NCBI RefSeq assembly: GCF_004340965.1
Contig: NZ_SLYA01000001.1
Coordinates: 806,001-870,000 of the forward strand
Direction: 5' to 3'
Length of the DNA stretch: 64,000 nucleotides
DNA from: Sphingomonas sp. PP-CE-1A-559
GTDB lineage: Bacteria; Pseudomonadota; Alphaproteobacteria; Sphingomonadales; Sphingomonadaceae
Below the pieces are notes generated by a model. That model was not told the DNA's origin. It saw only the letters and a program-made list of their open reading frames with translations, and did no database searches. Numbering within the stretch: position 1 is the first letter of the stretch; each line of letters begins with the position of its first letter. This document shows positions 26,372 to 35,156 of the stretch, piece by piece. A program made the position numbers and the translations under genes.

Positions 26372-27471
26372 CAGCGCGGCTGCGCGTCGAGGAAGGTCTC
26401 GACGTCGGAGAGGTCGACCGTCTTGTCGAGATACGTCTGGCCGATCCCGCGCGCGAGCAGGAAGGGTAGAGTGCCCGCCGCCATCTTCTTGTCGTGGCGC
26501 ATGTGATCGACCAGCCGCGCACCGCTCGCGCCGATCTTCGCAGCAGCCAGACTGTCCGGCAGCCCGACGTCGCGCCAATGCGCTGCTACTCGCTCGGCAT
26601 CCTGTCCCGAGCAAATCCCTTGCGAGGCCGAGAATCCGAACGCCAGCGAACAACCCGCCGCGACACCCTCGCCGTGGATCAGCGCCTGCGAGAACCCGGT
26701 CTCCGCCTCCAGCGCATGCCCGAAGGTGTGGCCGAGATTGAGCAGGGCGCGCGTCCCGTTGGTCTCATGCTCGTCCGCCGCGACGATCCGCGCCTTGGCC
26801 GAAACGCTGTGTGCGATCGCGTATTCGCGCAGGCCAATATCGCCGTCCAGCAACGCGGCGCCATTCGCCTCGCACCATTCGAAGAACGCGAAGTCATCTA
26901 TAAGCCCGTATTTGACGACCTCGGCATAGCCAGCGCGCAACTCGCGGATGGGCAGCGTGTCGAGCACCTGCGGATCGATCAGCACCATCACGGGCTGGTG
27001 AAACGCACCGATCAAATTCTTGCCGGCCTTCGTGTTGATCGCGGTCTTGCCGCCGACCGAGCTGTCGACCTGCGCGAGCAGGCTCGTAGGGATCTGCACG
27101 AAGTTGCACCCGCGCTTCAGGATCGAGCAGGCGAACCCGACCAGGTCCCCCATCACGCCGCCGCCCAGCGCGACGACGTGATCGCCGCGCTCGACACCGA
27201 GTTCGAGCAGTCGGTCGCACAGCATCTCCAGCGTCGCCCAGCTCTTGCTGCCCTCGCCGGGTGCCAGCACGATCGCCTCCGACGCGATCCCCGCCGCAGT
27301 CAGGGAAGCCTGCAACGTCGCGAGATGCACCGACAAATTCTCGTCGGTGACGATCGCAACCCGCCGGCCCTTCGCGAGCGGCGCAAGGAACTCGCCAGCC
27401 CGCGCGAACAACCCGGCTTCGATGTGGATCGGGTACGTCCGCGCACCCAGTTCAACGATAACGGTCTTCAT
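26371..27471 (-). CDS. aroB: 3-dehydroquinate synthase
   Basis: The 366-residue NAD- and metal-dependent enzyme performs the second step of the shikimate pathway. The NAD-binding motif [32 protein letters not shown], and the metal ligands in [19 protein letters not shown] and LIHGEGVA are all present. The ATG at 27471 overlaps the aroK stop. The aroK-aroB order and coupling are normal. Confidence 0.97.
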   Translation of the reverse strand: MKTVIVELGARTYPIHIEAGLFARAGEFLAPLAKGRRVAIVTDENLSVHLATLQASLTAAGIASEAIVLAPGEGSKSWATLEMLCDRLLELGVERGDHVVALGGGVMGDLVGFACSILKRGCNFVQIPTSLLAQVDSSVGGKTAINTKAGKNLIGAFHQPVMVLIDPQVLDTLPIRELRAGYAEVVKYGLIDDFAFFEWCEANGAALLDGDIGLREYAIAHSVSAKARIVAADEHETNGTRALLNLGHTFGHALEAETGFSQALIHGEGVAAGCSLAFGFSASQGICSGQDAERVAAHWRDVGLPDSLAAAKIGASGARLVDHMRHDKKMAAGTLPFLLARGIGQTYLDKTVDLSDVETFLDAQPR

Positions 27472-28031
27472 CGGCCAAGCGCTCTCAGGATAGCGGCGAC
27501 GGTCGCTTCGTGCGGCGTCTTGTTGCTGACAATATGGATGTGCGCCTGCGCGTAGATCGGGTTGCGCACGCGCGCCAGTTCGGCGAGCACTTTGCCCGGA
27601 TCGCGGTTGCGGAGCAGCGGCCGCGTATCGCGCCGGCCCACGCGCTCGACCAGGATGTCGGGATGCGCGCTGAGCCACACCGACGTCGCATCGCGCAGAA
27701 TGAGCGCCCGCGTGTCGTCGTTGATGAACGCGCCGCCGCCGGTCGCGATGATCTTGGGCGTGCCGTCGATCAGCCGCGCGATCACGCGGCGCTCGCCATC
27801 GCGGAAATACTCCTCGCCGTATTTGGCGAAGATCTCGGCGACCGTCATCCCCGACGCGGCCTCGATCTCATGGTCGGCATCGACGAACGGCAGGTTCATG
27901 CGCAGCGCGAGGCGGCGGCCGACGGTGGTCTTGCCGACGCCCATCAACCCGACGAGCACGATCGGGCGATCGATCGGGGCAGGGCGGCGACCGCCCGAGG
28001 GTCCGCCGGAAGGGTTGTGGCTTTGCAACAT
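27468..28031 (-). CDS. aroK: Shikimate kinase
   Basis: The 187-residue P-loop kinase carries Walker A GLMGVGKTT, the shikimate-binding DADHEIE and FRDGERR, the Walker B-like IIATGGGAF, and the lid region RDTRPLL. The ATG at 28031 (MLQSHNPSGG) is chosen because the protein then starts shortly before the fold. The frame extends to an ATG at 28103, but that part has no homology. It is divergent from the short membrane protein gene at 28133. Confidence 0.95.
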   Translation of the reverse strand: MLQSHNPSGGPSGGRRPAPIDRPIVLVGLMGVGKTTVGRRLALRMNLPFVDADHEIEAASGMTVAEIFAKYGEEYFRDGERRVIARLIDGTPKIIATGGGAFINDDTRALILRDATSVWLSAHPDILVERVGRRDTRPLLRNRDPGKVLAELARVRNPIYAQAHIHIVSNKTPHEATVAAILRALGR

Positions 28032-28132
28032 CGTAGCCCGCGCTATACAGCGGCACCGCGCGAGGGCAAAAGCTCTTGGCGCGCGATTTTCTGCCCCGTT
28101 CATTACCCCCGTCCACTACAAGGTTACGTCGT

Positions 28133-28267
28133 ATGTCCCGTTTCATCGTCTCGGTCGTCGTCGTTCTCGTGGTCGTGGTCGGCGGCCTGTTCCTGTTGGC
28201 AGGGCGCGCGACCGAGCGTCCGCAGAGCCACGTCGAAAAGGCCGTGACGCTTGCGAACCTCTCCTAA
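28133..28267 (+). CDS. 44-residue single-span membrane peptide
   Basis: The sequence starts MSRFIVSVVVVLVVVVGGLF, one strong hydrophobic span, then a short polar tail (VEKAVTLANLS). It begins about 100 bases upstream of aroK on the other strand. It overlaps the start of the next gene by 17 bases, which argues for a real coupled gene. No family is recognised. Confidence 0.6.
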   Translation: MSRFIVSVVVVLVVVVGGLFLLAGRATERPQSHVEKAVTLANLS

Positions 28268-30086
28268 GGCATCCTTAGCGGCGGCGGTTGCCGTCGGAGC
28301 CTTGGTCGCGCTGGCACCCGCAACCGGACAGGATCGCCCCGAATCGATCCTGCCGCCGGGGTTCGGCGAACCGACGCCCGCGCCTGCACCACGACCGACG
28401 CCGCCTGCCGGTACGCAGCCGGCACGTCCGACCGATCCCGCGCAACCGACCGCTCCGGCTCCGGCACCCGCGCAACCGGGTGCGATGATCCAGCCTTTGC
28501 CGCCCACTACGCCGGGCGACGCGGCGCTGGTGCCACCTGTCGCGACGGCTGCGCCGGTCGATCCGGCCGTGCTCGCGCAGTACGAGATGCCTGCGTCCGC
28601 GCGTCGCTCGCTCGCGACGGTTGGCCCGGTCACGGCGAGCGAAGGCGGTCTCGATACCGATGCCTTCGGTGAGGCGGACGGCCAATATGTCGAAACGCTG
28701 ATGCGCCGCCTGAGTGCGCCGCTGCCGTCGCGCTGGATGTCGATCCTGTTGCGGCGCGCGCTGGTGTCGCATGTCGATACGCCCAGCCGCACGAACGGCG
28801 CGGACTTCGCTGCCGAGCGCGCGTGGCTGTTGCTGCGGATGGGCGAATCGGTCGCGGCGCGTGCGGTCGCACAGAACGTCGACACCAATAATTACACGCC
28901 GAAACTCTATCAGGTCGCGATGAACACCGCGCTGGCGACCGGCGATCCGGCTGGCCTGTGTCCGCTGGTGACGGGGGCGATGCGCTACGCCCCGGCGCGC
29001 GGCTGGACGATGGCGCAGGCGATGTGTGCCGGGCTGTCGGGCAATCCCGCGCAGGCGAGCCCGCTGATCGCGACCGCCAAGCGGCGCAATGTCGCCAGCG
29101 GTGTCGATCTGCTGCTAGCGCAGAAGGTCGTAGGCGCCGGCGCGCAGGGGCGTCAGGCCGTGACGATCGAATGGGACGGCGTTGACCGGCTGACCGCGTG
29201 GCGGTTCGGGCTCGCGATGGCGACCGGCGTCACCGTGCCGGACGAGTTGTACGGTACCGCGGGTCCTCAGGTGAAATACTGGCAGGCTCTGTCGCCCTCG
29301 GTCGTGCTCGGTGATCGACTGGCCCCGGCCGAGGCTGCGGCAGGGCAGGGGGTGCTGTCCAGCGCGGCGCTCGTCGATCTCTACGCTGCGGCTGCGACCG
29401 ACGACGATACGCAGAGTGGCGCGACCGCGACCGCTAACGATCTCCAGACCGCCTATGCCGATCGCAACCCGGATTCGCGGCTCACCGCGCTGCGTCAGTT
29501 GTGGGGCGGGGCGAACGCGCGTCCGAGCTATGCGCGGCTCGTGCTGACCGCGCGGGCGGCTTCGCGGTTGAACCCCAATCTTGCGAAGGCTGACGCGGAT
29601 CTGCTGGTCGCATCAATGCTGTCCGCCGGACTCGATCGCACCGCGGCGCGCTGGCTGGGCTCGGTCCCCGCCGGCAGCGACGCCTGGGCGATGATAATGC
29701 TCAGCGATCCCGACGCCTATCGCCGCCTCAGCTATTCCGACCTTGCATCCTATACCGGTGGCGAAGGCGATTCGGCGTTGAAGCAGCGCATGTTGTTCGC
29801 AGGGTTGGCAGGCCTCGGTCGCCTCAACCAGGGCGATATCGAGCGCGCAGCACAGTCGCTCGGCGTTCGCATCGGCGCGGACAATGCCTGGACTCGTGCG
29901 CTCGATCGCGCGGCGCGGGACGGCCAGGCCGGCACGGTCGTCCTGCTCGCGGCGGTCGGCATGCAGGCGGGGAGCTGGAAGGACATCCCCCCGGAGGCGC
30001 TGTACCGCATCGTCGGCGCACTGCGCGGCGTCGGTCTCGACGGCGAGGCGCGGATGATCGCGGCCGAGGCGATCGCGCGCGCGTGA
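28251..30086 (+). CDS. Secreted Pro/Ala-rich hypothetical protein upstream of xerD
   Basis: This 611-residue protein has a TTG start at 28251, chosen because it opens a clear Sec signal peptide (RTSPKASLAAAVAVGALVAL, cleavage near APATGQD). A Pro/Ala-rich low-complexity region runs to about residue 100. The remainder is helical and Ala/Leu-rich with repeated tetratricopeptide-like character (AWLLLRMGESVAARAVAQN, LTALRQLWGGANARPSY). No catalytic motif is recognised. It overlaps the preceding small membrane gene and ends in a GTGA overlap with xerD. It is probably periplasmic. Confidence 0.75.
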   Translation: MRTSPKASLAAAVAVGALVALAPATGQDRPESILPPGFGEPTPAPAPRPTPPAGTQPARPTDPAQPTAPAPAPAQPGAMIQPLPPTTPGDAALVPPVATAAPVDPAVLAQYEMPASARRSLATVGPVTASEGGLDTDAFGEADGQYVETLMRRLSAPLPSRWMSILLRRALVSHVDTPSRTNGADFAAERAWLLLRMGESVAARAVAQNVDTNNYTPKLYQVAMNTALATGDPAGLCPLVTGAMRYAPARGWTMAQAMCAGLSGNPAQASPLIATAKRRNVASGVDLLLAQKVVGAGAQGRQAVTIEWDGVDRLTAWRFGLAMATGVTVPDELYGTAGPQVKYWQALSPSVVLGDRLAPAEAAAGQGVLSSAALVDLYAAAATDDDTQSGATATANDLQTAYADRNPDSRLTALRQLWGGANARPSYARLVLTARAASRLNPNLAKADADLLVASMLSAGLDRTAARWLGSVPAGSDAWAMIMLSDPDAYRRLSYSDLASYTGGEGDSALKQRMLFAGLAGLGRLNQGDIERAAQSLGVRIGADNAWTRALDRAARDGQAGTVVLLAAVGMQAGSWKDIPPEALYRIVGALRGVGLDGEARMIAAEAIARA

Positions 30087-30982
30087 GCCACGCCAGCGAT
30101 CGCGCGCTGATCGATCGGTTCTTGGAAATGATGACCGCGGAGGTGGGTGCTGCGGCCAACACGGTGGCGGCGTATCGCAGTGACCTGACGCTCGCCTCGC
30201 AGGTGCTGGAAGGCGGATTGGCCGACGCGGATGCGGACGCGCTGGCAAAGCTCGCGAGCGGCTGGTCGACCTTGTCCCGCTCCACCGTAGGCCGAAAGTC
30301 AGCGTCACTCCGTCGCTTCTTTGCGTTCCTTGCCGATGAAGGCCACCGTGCCGACGATCCCGGCAAGGCGCTGCCCCGACCCGGCACAGCACGCACCTTG
30401 CCGAAGATCCTGAGCCACGTCGACGTCGACCGCCTGTTCTCGGCGATCGCCGAACGCGCCGCCCGCGATCCGCTGGACCCGAACGACCTGCGCCTCTCCG
30501 CGCTGTTCGAGCTTCTCTACGGCTCGGGCCTGCGCGCGACCGAACTCGTCAGCCTGCCGCGCAACGCTATACATCCCGATCGTCCATTCCTGATCCTGCG
30601 CGGCAAGGGCGGGCGCGAGCGGCTCGTCCCCATCTCCGACCGAGCGCGCGCCGCCGTCGCGATCTGGCGCACCCACGTCGCGACCGATCGTCTCTGGCTG
30701 TTTCCCTCGGGCAAGGGCCATCTCTCGCGCATCCGCCTGTATCAACTCGTGAAGGCGCTGGCGGCCGAGGCGGGCATTCCCCCCGACCGCGTGAGCCCGC
30801 ACGTCCTGCGCCACGCCTTCGCCACGCATCTGCTCGCCGGTGGTGCGGACCTGCGCGCGCTGCAATCGATGCTCGGCCATGCCGACATCGCCACCACGGA
30901 AATCTACACGCACGTCGATTCGAGCCGCCTCGTCGAACTCGTCAACACGCGTCACCCGCTCGCGGATATGCCGCCGCGTTGA
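30083..30982 (+). CDS. xerD: Tyrosine site-specific recombinase XerD
   Basis: The 299-residue recombinase has a SAM-like N-terminal core-binding domain (about 8-95) and a catalytic domain with R151 in GSGLRATEL, H240 and R243 in HVLRHAF, H266 in MLGHADI and nucleophile Y275 in EIYTHVD. With XerC it resolves chromosome dimers at dif. Its place between aroK and accA matches xerD in other alphaproteobacteria, which separates it from a phage integrase. The GTG start overlaps the upstream stop. Confidence 0.93.
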   Translation: MSHASDRALIDRFLEMMTAEVGAAANTVAAYRSDLTLASQVLEGGLADADADALAKLASGWSTLSRSTVGRKSASLRRFFAFLADEGHRADDPGKALPRPGTARTLPKILSHVDVDRLFSAIAERAARDPLDPNDLRLSALFELLYGSGLRATELVSLPRNAIHPDRPFLILRGKGGRERLVPISDRARAAVAIWRTHVATDRLWLFPSGKGHLSRIRLYQLVKALAAEAGIPPDRVSPHVLRHAFATHLLAGGADLRALQSMLGHADIATTEIYTHVDSSRLVELVNTRHPLADMPPR

Positions 30983-31013
30983 CGCGAGCGATCCCGCGCC
31001 GTAACCGCCGCTG

Positions 31014-31961
31014 ATGCCAAGCTTCCTCGACTTCGAGAAACCGATCGCCGAACTCCAGGGCCGGATCGACGAACTCCGCGACACCGCCGCCGAAGGCAGC
31101 GTCGACCTTGCCGCCGACATCGCCCGCTTGCAGGCGAAGTCCGACAAGCTGCTGAAGGACACGTTCGCGCGCCTGACCCCGTGGCAGAAGACGCAGGTCG
31201 CCCGCCATCCCGAGCGTCCGCACTTCAAGGATTACGTCGCCGCGCTGTTCGACGAGTTCGTGCCGCTCGCCGGCGACCGCGCCTTCGGCGACGACCAGGC
31301 GATCATCGGCGGCTTCGCGACGTTCCGCGGGCGTAAGATCATGGTGCTCGGCCACGAAAAGGGCGACGACACCGCCAGCCGCCTCCGCCACAATTTCGGC
31401 ATGGGCAAGCCGGAAGGGTACCGGAAAGCGATCCGCCTGGTCGAACTCGCCAACCGATTCGGCCTGCCGATCATCACGTTGGTCGACACCTCCGGCGCGT
31501 TCCCCGGCATCCAGGCCGAAGAGCGCGGCCAGGCCGAGGCGATCGCACGGTCGACCGAAGCGTGTCTGAACGCCGGCGTCCCGATCGTCTCGGCGATCGT
31601 CGGCGAAGGCGGCTCGGGCGGCGCGGTCGCGCTCGCCGCGGGCAACCGTGTGCTGATGTTCGAACACGCGATCTATTCGGTGATCAGTCCCGAAGGCTGC
31701 GCCTCGATCCTGTGGCGCACCGCCGACAAGGCCCCCGAGGCCGCCGAAGCGATGCGTATCACTGCGCAAGACCTGAAGTCGTTCGGCGTGATCGACGACA
31801 TCGTCCCCGAGCCGCTGGGTGGCGCGCACCGCGACCGTGCAGCCGCGATCGAGTCGCTCGCCGACGCTCTGTCGTCTGCGCTCAGGGACCTAGCGCCGCT
31901 TACGCCGAGCGAACTTCGCAAGGACCGCCAGGCCAAGTTCCTCAAGATGGGCCGTCTCTGA
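31014..31961 (+). CDS. accA: Acetyl-CoA carboxylase carboxyltransferase subunit alpha
   Basis: The 315-residue protein of the crotonase-like carboxyltransferase fold works with AccD in malonyl-CoA synthesis. Visible signatures are FLDFEKPIAELQGRIDEL at the start, DRAFGDDQAIIGGFA, NFGMGKPEGYRKA, TLVDTSGAFPGIQAEERGQ, and GEGGSGGAVALA. The length is normal for the family. It ends at a hairpin terminator shared with the flp gene. Confidence 0.97.
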   Translation: MPSFLDFEKPIAELQGRIDELRDTAAEGSVDLAADIARLQAKSDKLLKDTFARLTPWQKTQVARHPERPHFKDYVAALFDEFVPLAGDRAFGDDQAIIGGFATFRGRKIMVLGHEKGDDTASRLRHNFGMGKPEGYRKAIRLVELANRFGLPIITLVDTSGAFPGIQAEERGQAEAIARSTEACLNAGVPIVSAIVGEGGSGGAVALAAGNRVLMFEHAIYSVISPEGCASILWRTADKAPEAAEAMRITAQDLKSFGVIDDIVPEPLGGAHRDRAAAIESLADALSSALRDLAPLTPSELRKDRQAKFLKMGRL

Positions 31962-31970
31962 GCCACGCAG

Positions 31971-32004
31971 AAAGGGCGGCAGAACCGAGGTTCCGCCGCC
32001 CTTT
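31971..32004. terminator. Bidirectional terminator between accA and flp
   Basis: AAAGGGCGGC and GCCGCCCTTT with an inner GAACC/GGTTC form a long hairpin flanked by A and T runs. This suits termination of accA on the plus strand and flp on the minus strand. Confidence 0.8.
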
Positions 32005-32061
32005 GAACTCGCAAGTCGTGCCGGAGAGCGGTCGCGATTGCGCCACTCTCCAGCGCGATGA

Positions 32062-32235
32062 TTACGTGGTCGAGGTGTTCAGCTTGGTCGAGACGTTGTT
32101 GAACGTCTTGGTCAGGCTGGTGCCCAGGCCCTGCATCGCGGCGATCGCGGCAACTGCGATCAGCGCGGCGATCAGGCCGTATTCGATTGCGGTCGCACCC
32201 TTGGAATTCTTGAAAAACTTGCGGATCGTCTTCAT
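32062..32235 (-). CDS. flp: Flp/Fap-type prepilin (57 aa)
   Basis: The short prepilin MKTIRKFFKNSKG|ATAIEYGLI has the G/XXXXEY processing site and a hydrophobic helix. It forms tight-adherence (Tad) pili. The ATG at 32235 gives a normal leader; an earlier in-frame ATG is unlikely. No other tad genes lie in the window. A second pilin gene is 126 bases away. Confidence 0.88.
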   Translation of the reverse strand: MKTIRKFFKNSKGATAIEYGLIAALIAVAAIAAMQGLGTSLTKTFNNVSTKLNTSTT

Positions 32236-32361
32236 TCCGGTCTCCATCGTTTCGATTGCGTCTGTGTCACCCGGCTGCACCGGACGGACCGGATCAGCGA
32301 TTTGAGGGATACAAGTGGTTGGTTGAGAAAGGTTTAAGGTGGGCGCCGTTTCTTTTGCGGA

Positions 32362-32565
32362 TCAGCGCGCGTTGGCGACCTTCGAGTTGACGTTGCCCCA
32401 CATGCCCGTCGTCGTATCGGCAAGCGCGGTGAGGCCGGCGATCATCGCGATCACGACCAGCGCGATGATGAGCCCGTATTCGATCGCGGTCGCCCCCCGT
32501 CTTTCGCGCATCACGCGCGCGATCGTTCGGATGACGGCATGCGTCGCGACGGATATAGGGCTCAT
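32362..32565 (-). CDS. Second Flp/Fap-type prepilin (67 aa)
   Basis: This prepilin has the same GATAIEYGLI core and a C-terminal segment LADTTTGMWGNVNSKV. Its leader, as annotated, is long (about 24 residues) and includes an internal Met, VMRERRGATAIEY, which could be the real start. It begins 31 bases from mutT on the opposite strand. It is the paralogue of the 32062-32235 gene. Confidence 0.82.
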   Translation of the reverse strand: MSPISVATHAVIRTIARVMRERRGATAIEYGLIIALVVIAMIAGLTALADTTTGMWGNVNSKVANAR

Positions 32566-32596
32566 GGATGCGGTCTAGTCGCGGGGAAATTAAGGA

Positions 32597-33037
32597 ATGA
32601 CCAACGATCCGTCCGTATCGGGACCGATGCCCGCTGCGCCGTTGCTGCTGCCCGTCGTAGCGGCCGCATTGGTCGACCTCGAAGGCCGCGTGCTTTTGCA
32701 GCAACGTCCGGAAGGCAAGTCGCTTGCCGGTCTCTGGGAGTTTCCCGGCGGCAAGATCGAGCCTGGCGAAACTCCCGAGGCGGCCCTGATCCGCGAACTC
32801 GAGGAGGAGCTGGCGATCGTCGTGCCGCACGCCTGCCTCGCGCCTGCGACGTTCGCCAGCGCGCCGCTCGGCGATCGCCATTTGCTGTTGTTGCTCTACA
32901 TCACGCGCAAATGGACCGGCGTGCCGCGTGCGCTCGAAGCGACCGCTTTGCGCTGGGTGAGGCCGAACGAGATGCACGCGCTGCCGATGCCGCCCGCCGA
33001 TCGTCCGTTGATCGGCCTCTTGGATGCGCTGATCTGA
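32597..33037 (+). CDS. mutT: Nudix hydrolase, MutT-like 8-oxo-dGTP pyrophosphatase
   Basis: The 146-residue protein has a complete Nudix box (GGKIEPGETPEAALIRELEEEL; the catalytic Glu residues are in RELEEEL). The preceding QQRPEGKSLAGLWEFPGGK is typical of MutT. It sanitises oxidised nucleotides. It is divergent from the second pilin gene, with the starts only 31 bases apart. Confidence 0.9.
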   Translation: MTNDPSVSGPMPAAPLLLPVVAAALVDLEGRVLLQQRPEGKSLAGLWEFPGGKIEPGETPEAALIRELEEELAIVVPHACLAPATFASAPLGDRHLLLLLYITRKWTGVPRALEATALRWVRPNEMHALPMPPADRPLIGLLDALI

Positions 33038-33410
33038 TTGTGTCGCGCCTTCGATAAGGGGCTCGGCCGCAACGCGTTCAGATGTCTCGAACAATGCGCC
33101 CGACATGCCCGTCCGTTGGTTGATGCGCGGGTATGTCGGCTCGTCCTAATCTTTGGCTCGTCACCAAGGCGGGTCGGCATACTCCGAGTTCAAAAAAGCG
33201 CTTGATCCCGGACGCTTGCAGGCGCATGAAATCCGAGCTGGCTACGTCCCAAGACCGTATCCGGCCATCCGGACTGCGGCTCGCGCGCGTTATTCCCTTT
33301 TCTCGAGCGAGCCGTTTCCGTCGAAGACGGAACACCGATCTCGAACGATCCGGCTCTATCTACTTCGGTCCAACCACCACGGTGCACCGTCGGATTCGAC
33401 ACCCGCGTTC
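33038..33410. other. Gene-free stretch after mutT
   Basis: This 373-base region has no convincing gene. Open frames on both strands (for example minus strand 33078-33335 and plus strand 33133-33426) lack family motifs, ribosome sites and the codon bias of the neighbours. No palindromic repeat of the kinds seen elsewhere was found either. Confidence 0.5.
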
Positions 33411-33734
33411 TTACCGAACGGTCTGATCTCGTCGGACCATGGGACGCAATCTTACGCCCAGGCTGATGATCAGGGGCCAGAATATGGTGTTGCCGATATC
33501 CGAAAGCGTGTCAGCCCAGCGCATGCCGTAGTTGAGATAGTCGAGCGTTTCGTTGCCAAGTTCCGCCAGGACGACGACCAGTAAGGGGATGAGCGTCCCC
33601 AGCGACCGGCCGCTGATGAGCCGCACGAGCATGAGGATGATAAGCCCGGCATGGATATGGAGGATCGCGTCGGGCAGGCCGGTGCCGTCTCCGATCCAGA
33701 GAATAACCGAATGATACAGCGCGGGAATATTCAT
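33411..33734 (-). CDS. Small integral membrane protein, function unknown
   Basis: This protein of about 107 residues begins MNIPALYHSVILWIGDGTGL. It has two or three hydrophobic spans (HAGLIILMLVRLISG, LGTLIPLLVVVLAELG, a weak one near GNTIFWPLIISLGV). The acidic LAELGNETLDYL after the second span is VanZ-like but short. The start is chosen at the beginning of the membrane-like region. No function is assigned. Confidence 0.7.
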   Translation of the reverse strand: MNIPALYHSVILWIGDGTGLPDAILHIHAGLIILMLVRLISGRSLGTLIPLLVVVLAELGNETLDYLNYGMRWADTLSDIGNTIFWPLIISLGVRLRPMVRRDQTVR

Positions 33735-33932
33735 CGCTGGGCAACAGCCGAGATCGGCATCAAAAGCAAGGATGAGGCCGTGCGACGTATTACCTCGAGA
33801 CTGGCGTGATACCGAAAAACAGCCATTCGCGCCGTGGTCGATACTCGATTTCTGTCGGCAGCGACCATGTCCGGTGGGTCGGATGACGGTGCGGGGGGCG
33901 GTGCTTCTACGGGCAAATGCGCTGATCTGTCC

Positions 33933-33957
33933 CGAACACACCGCCGCAATTCCCGTT
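33933..33957 (+). promoter_or_regulatory. Candidate EcfG (general stress sigma) promoter upstream of the BLUF gene
   Basis: CGAAC at 33933-33937 and CGTT at 33954-33957 are spaced by 16 bases. The alphaproteobacterial EcfG consensus is GGAAC-N16/17-CGTT, so one base differs. It lies 37 bases upstream of the chosen BLUF start. Confidence 0.45.
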
Positions 33958-33994
33958 TAATTTGACGTTTACGTCGGACTCGAAGGAGTTCGCG

Positions 33995-34399
33995 TTGATA
34001 CGTCTCATCTACATCAGTACCGCCCGCTCCGAGCTGTCGAAGGCCGAGCTTGAGGGTGTGCTGCGCGCGTCGCGGCGTAACAATGCGGCTGTTGGGGTGA
34101 CGGGCTTGTTGGTTGTCGGCGGACGTCGGTTCCTGCAGGCTCTCGAAGGACCGGCGGATGCTGTCGTGCAGACGTACGACCGCATCAAGGCCGACGGACG
34201 CCACTTCGCCGCCGTGACACTCGACAACCGCCCGATTGCCGAGCGCAGCTTTCCCGACTGGGCAATGGGCCATCAGCCTGGCAGACCCTTGCGCGGTGAC
34301 GGTGCGGTTGCAGACGACGTGGCGAGATTGATCGCGCCGATCGCCGATCCCACCATGCACGCGTATTTTGCGGAGTTCGCCAAGAAGCACGCCGCCTGA
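33995..34399 (+). CDS. BLUF-domain blue-light sensor (134 aa)
   Basis: A stand-alone flavin-binding BLUF photosensor. With a TTG start at 33995 it reads MIRLIYIS, as in other BLUF proteins; AAGGAG 7 bases upstream supports this start over the TTG at 33962. Key residues are Y6, N30 in RRNNAAVGVTG, Q48 in RFLQALEG, and W89 in FPDWAMG, which together form the known light-switch network around FAD. There is no output domain, so it should act through a partner protein. It sits among small probable stress genes, with an EcfG-like promoter upstream. Confidence 0.92.
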   Translation: MIRLIYISTARSELSKAELEGVLRASRRNNAAVGVTGLLVVGGRRFLQALEGPADAVVQTYDRIKADGRHFAAVTLDNRPIAERSFPDWAMGHQPGRPLRGDGAVADDVARLIAPIADPTMHAYFAEFAKKHAA

Positions 34400-34538
34400 A
34401 GTGCTCGATGCCGGCGGTTTAGCGTTGCATTCGCCGCGCCAAGCGATCGATCTCTCGGTCTGTGTTATCTACGATCTACGGTCATGACGTGGCTCCGTAC
34501 CGCTGGTTGTGCGTTTGAACGCAACGGAGGAGACTGAC

Positions 34539-34730
34539 ATGGTAGCGAGAGAGAAGATTACGGACGGTGCGAACGAGCGCGCCATCGACGAACCGATTGC
34601 CGGCACGGCTCCGGGCATTCCCGATGACGCACTCTTGCCGGGCGAAGACCTGCCGGAGGAGCCGAAAGACGAAGAAGTAGCGCGAGTCGCGCAGAAACTA
34701 GGCGCGCCAACGCCAACGGAGGCGTCATGA
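34539..34730 (+). CDS. Small acidic hypothetical protein (63 aa)
   Basis: MVAREKITDGANERAIDEPI is followed by a Pro/Glu/Asp-rich region (LPGEDLPEEPKDEE). It is hydrophilic and probably disordered. ACGGAGGAG just upstream fixes the ATG at 34539 over an in-frame GTG/ATG earlier. Its stop overlaps the next start (ATGA), so the pair is translationally coupled. No family is recognised. Confidence 0.75.
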   Translation: MVAREKITDGANERAIDEPIAGTAPGIPDDALLPGEDLPEEPKDEEVARVAQKLGAPTPTEAS

Positions 34731-34957
34731 TGTCCGACGACGCGACACAGACCCGCCAGCGCGAGATCGCCACGGAGCATCTGCTGTTCAAACTCATGGA
34801 ATATGTCGAAGCGCGGCACGCCGGGCTCCTCGATTTCATGGAACAGAGCCTCGACCACCTCGGCGATCCGGCGACCGACGGTACCAAGGACGACGAAGCC
34901 GTGCGCAAGATCGCGAAGGGCATGATTGTCCGCGCGCGCAAACAGGGCGTGAACTGA
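34727..34957 (+). CDS. Small helical hypothetical protein (76 aa)
   Basis: The protein starts MMSDDATQTRQREIATEHLL and continues HAGLLDFMEQSLDHLGDP and DDEAVRKIAKGMIVRARKQG. It appears all-helical and soluble. It is coupled to the preceding acidic protein by an ATGA overlap. No family is recognised. Confidence 0.75.
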   Translation: MMSDDATQTRQREIATEHLLFKLMEYVEARHAGLLDFMEQSLDHLGDPATDGTKDDEAVRKIAKGMIVRARKQGVN

Positions 34958-35156
34958 GCACACGCTGAGGTGACTTGGGAGATGTCGGTCGCCTGTGCCC
35001 GGGGGACCGCATCTCCGACCGCAGCTTTCCTTCGGGCTTGTCGGGTTGCCGGTCGTCGCGTGTCCCTAGTCAAATCTGATACAGTTGGACTCGTAAGAAC
35101 ATTGCAGGAACATCAATCCGATGCGATGAGCGTTCCAACGATTCGAGGACACGATC

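Noticed and set aside
30083..30982. Phage or island integrase
   Set aside because: Context aroK-xerD-accA and the residue pattern identify the housekeeping XerD; no attachment sites or cargo.
33078..33426. Candidate genes on both strands after mutT
   Set aside because: No homology, no ribosome site, and atypical codon use compared with neighbours.
35107..35134. EcfG-like GGAAC ... CGTT upstream of the YozE-like gene
   Set aside because: The spacing is 19 bases, outside the accepted 16-17.
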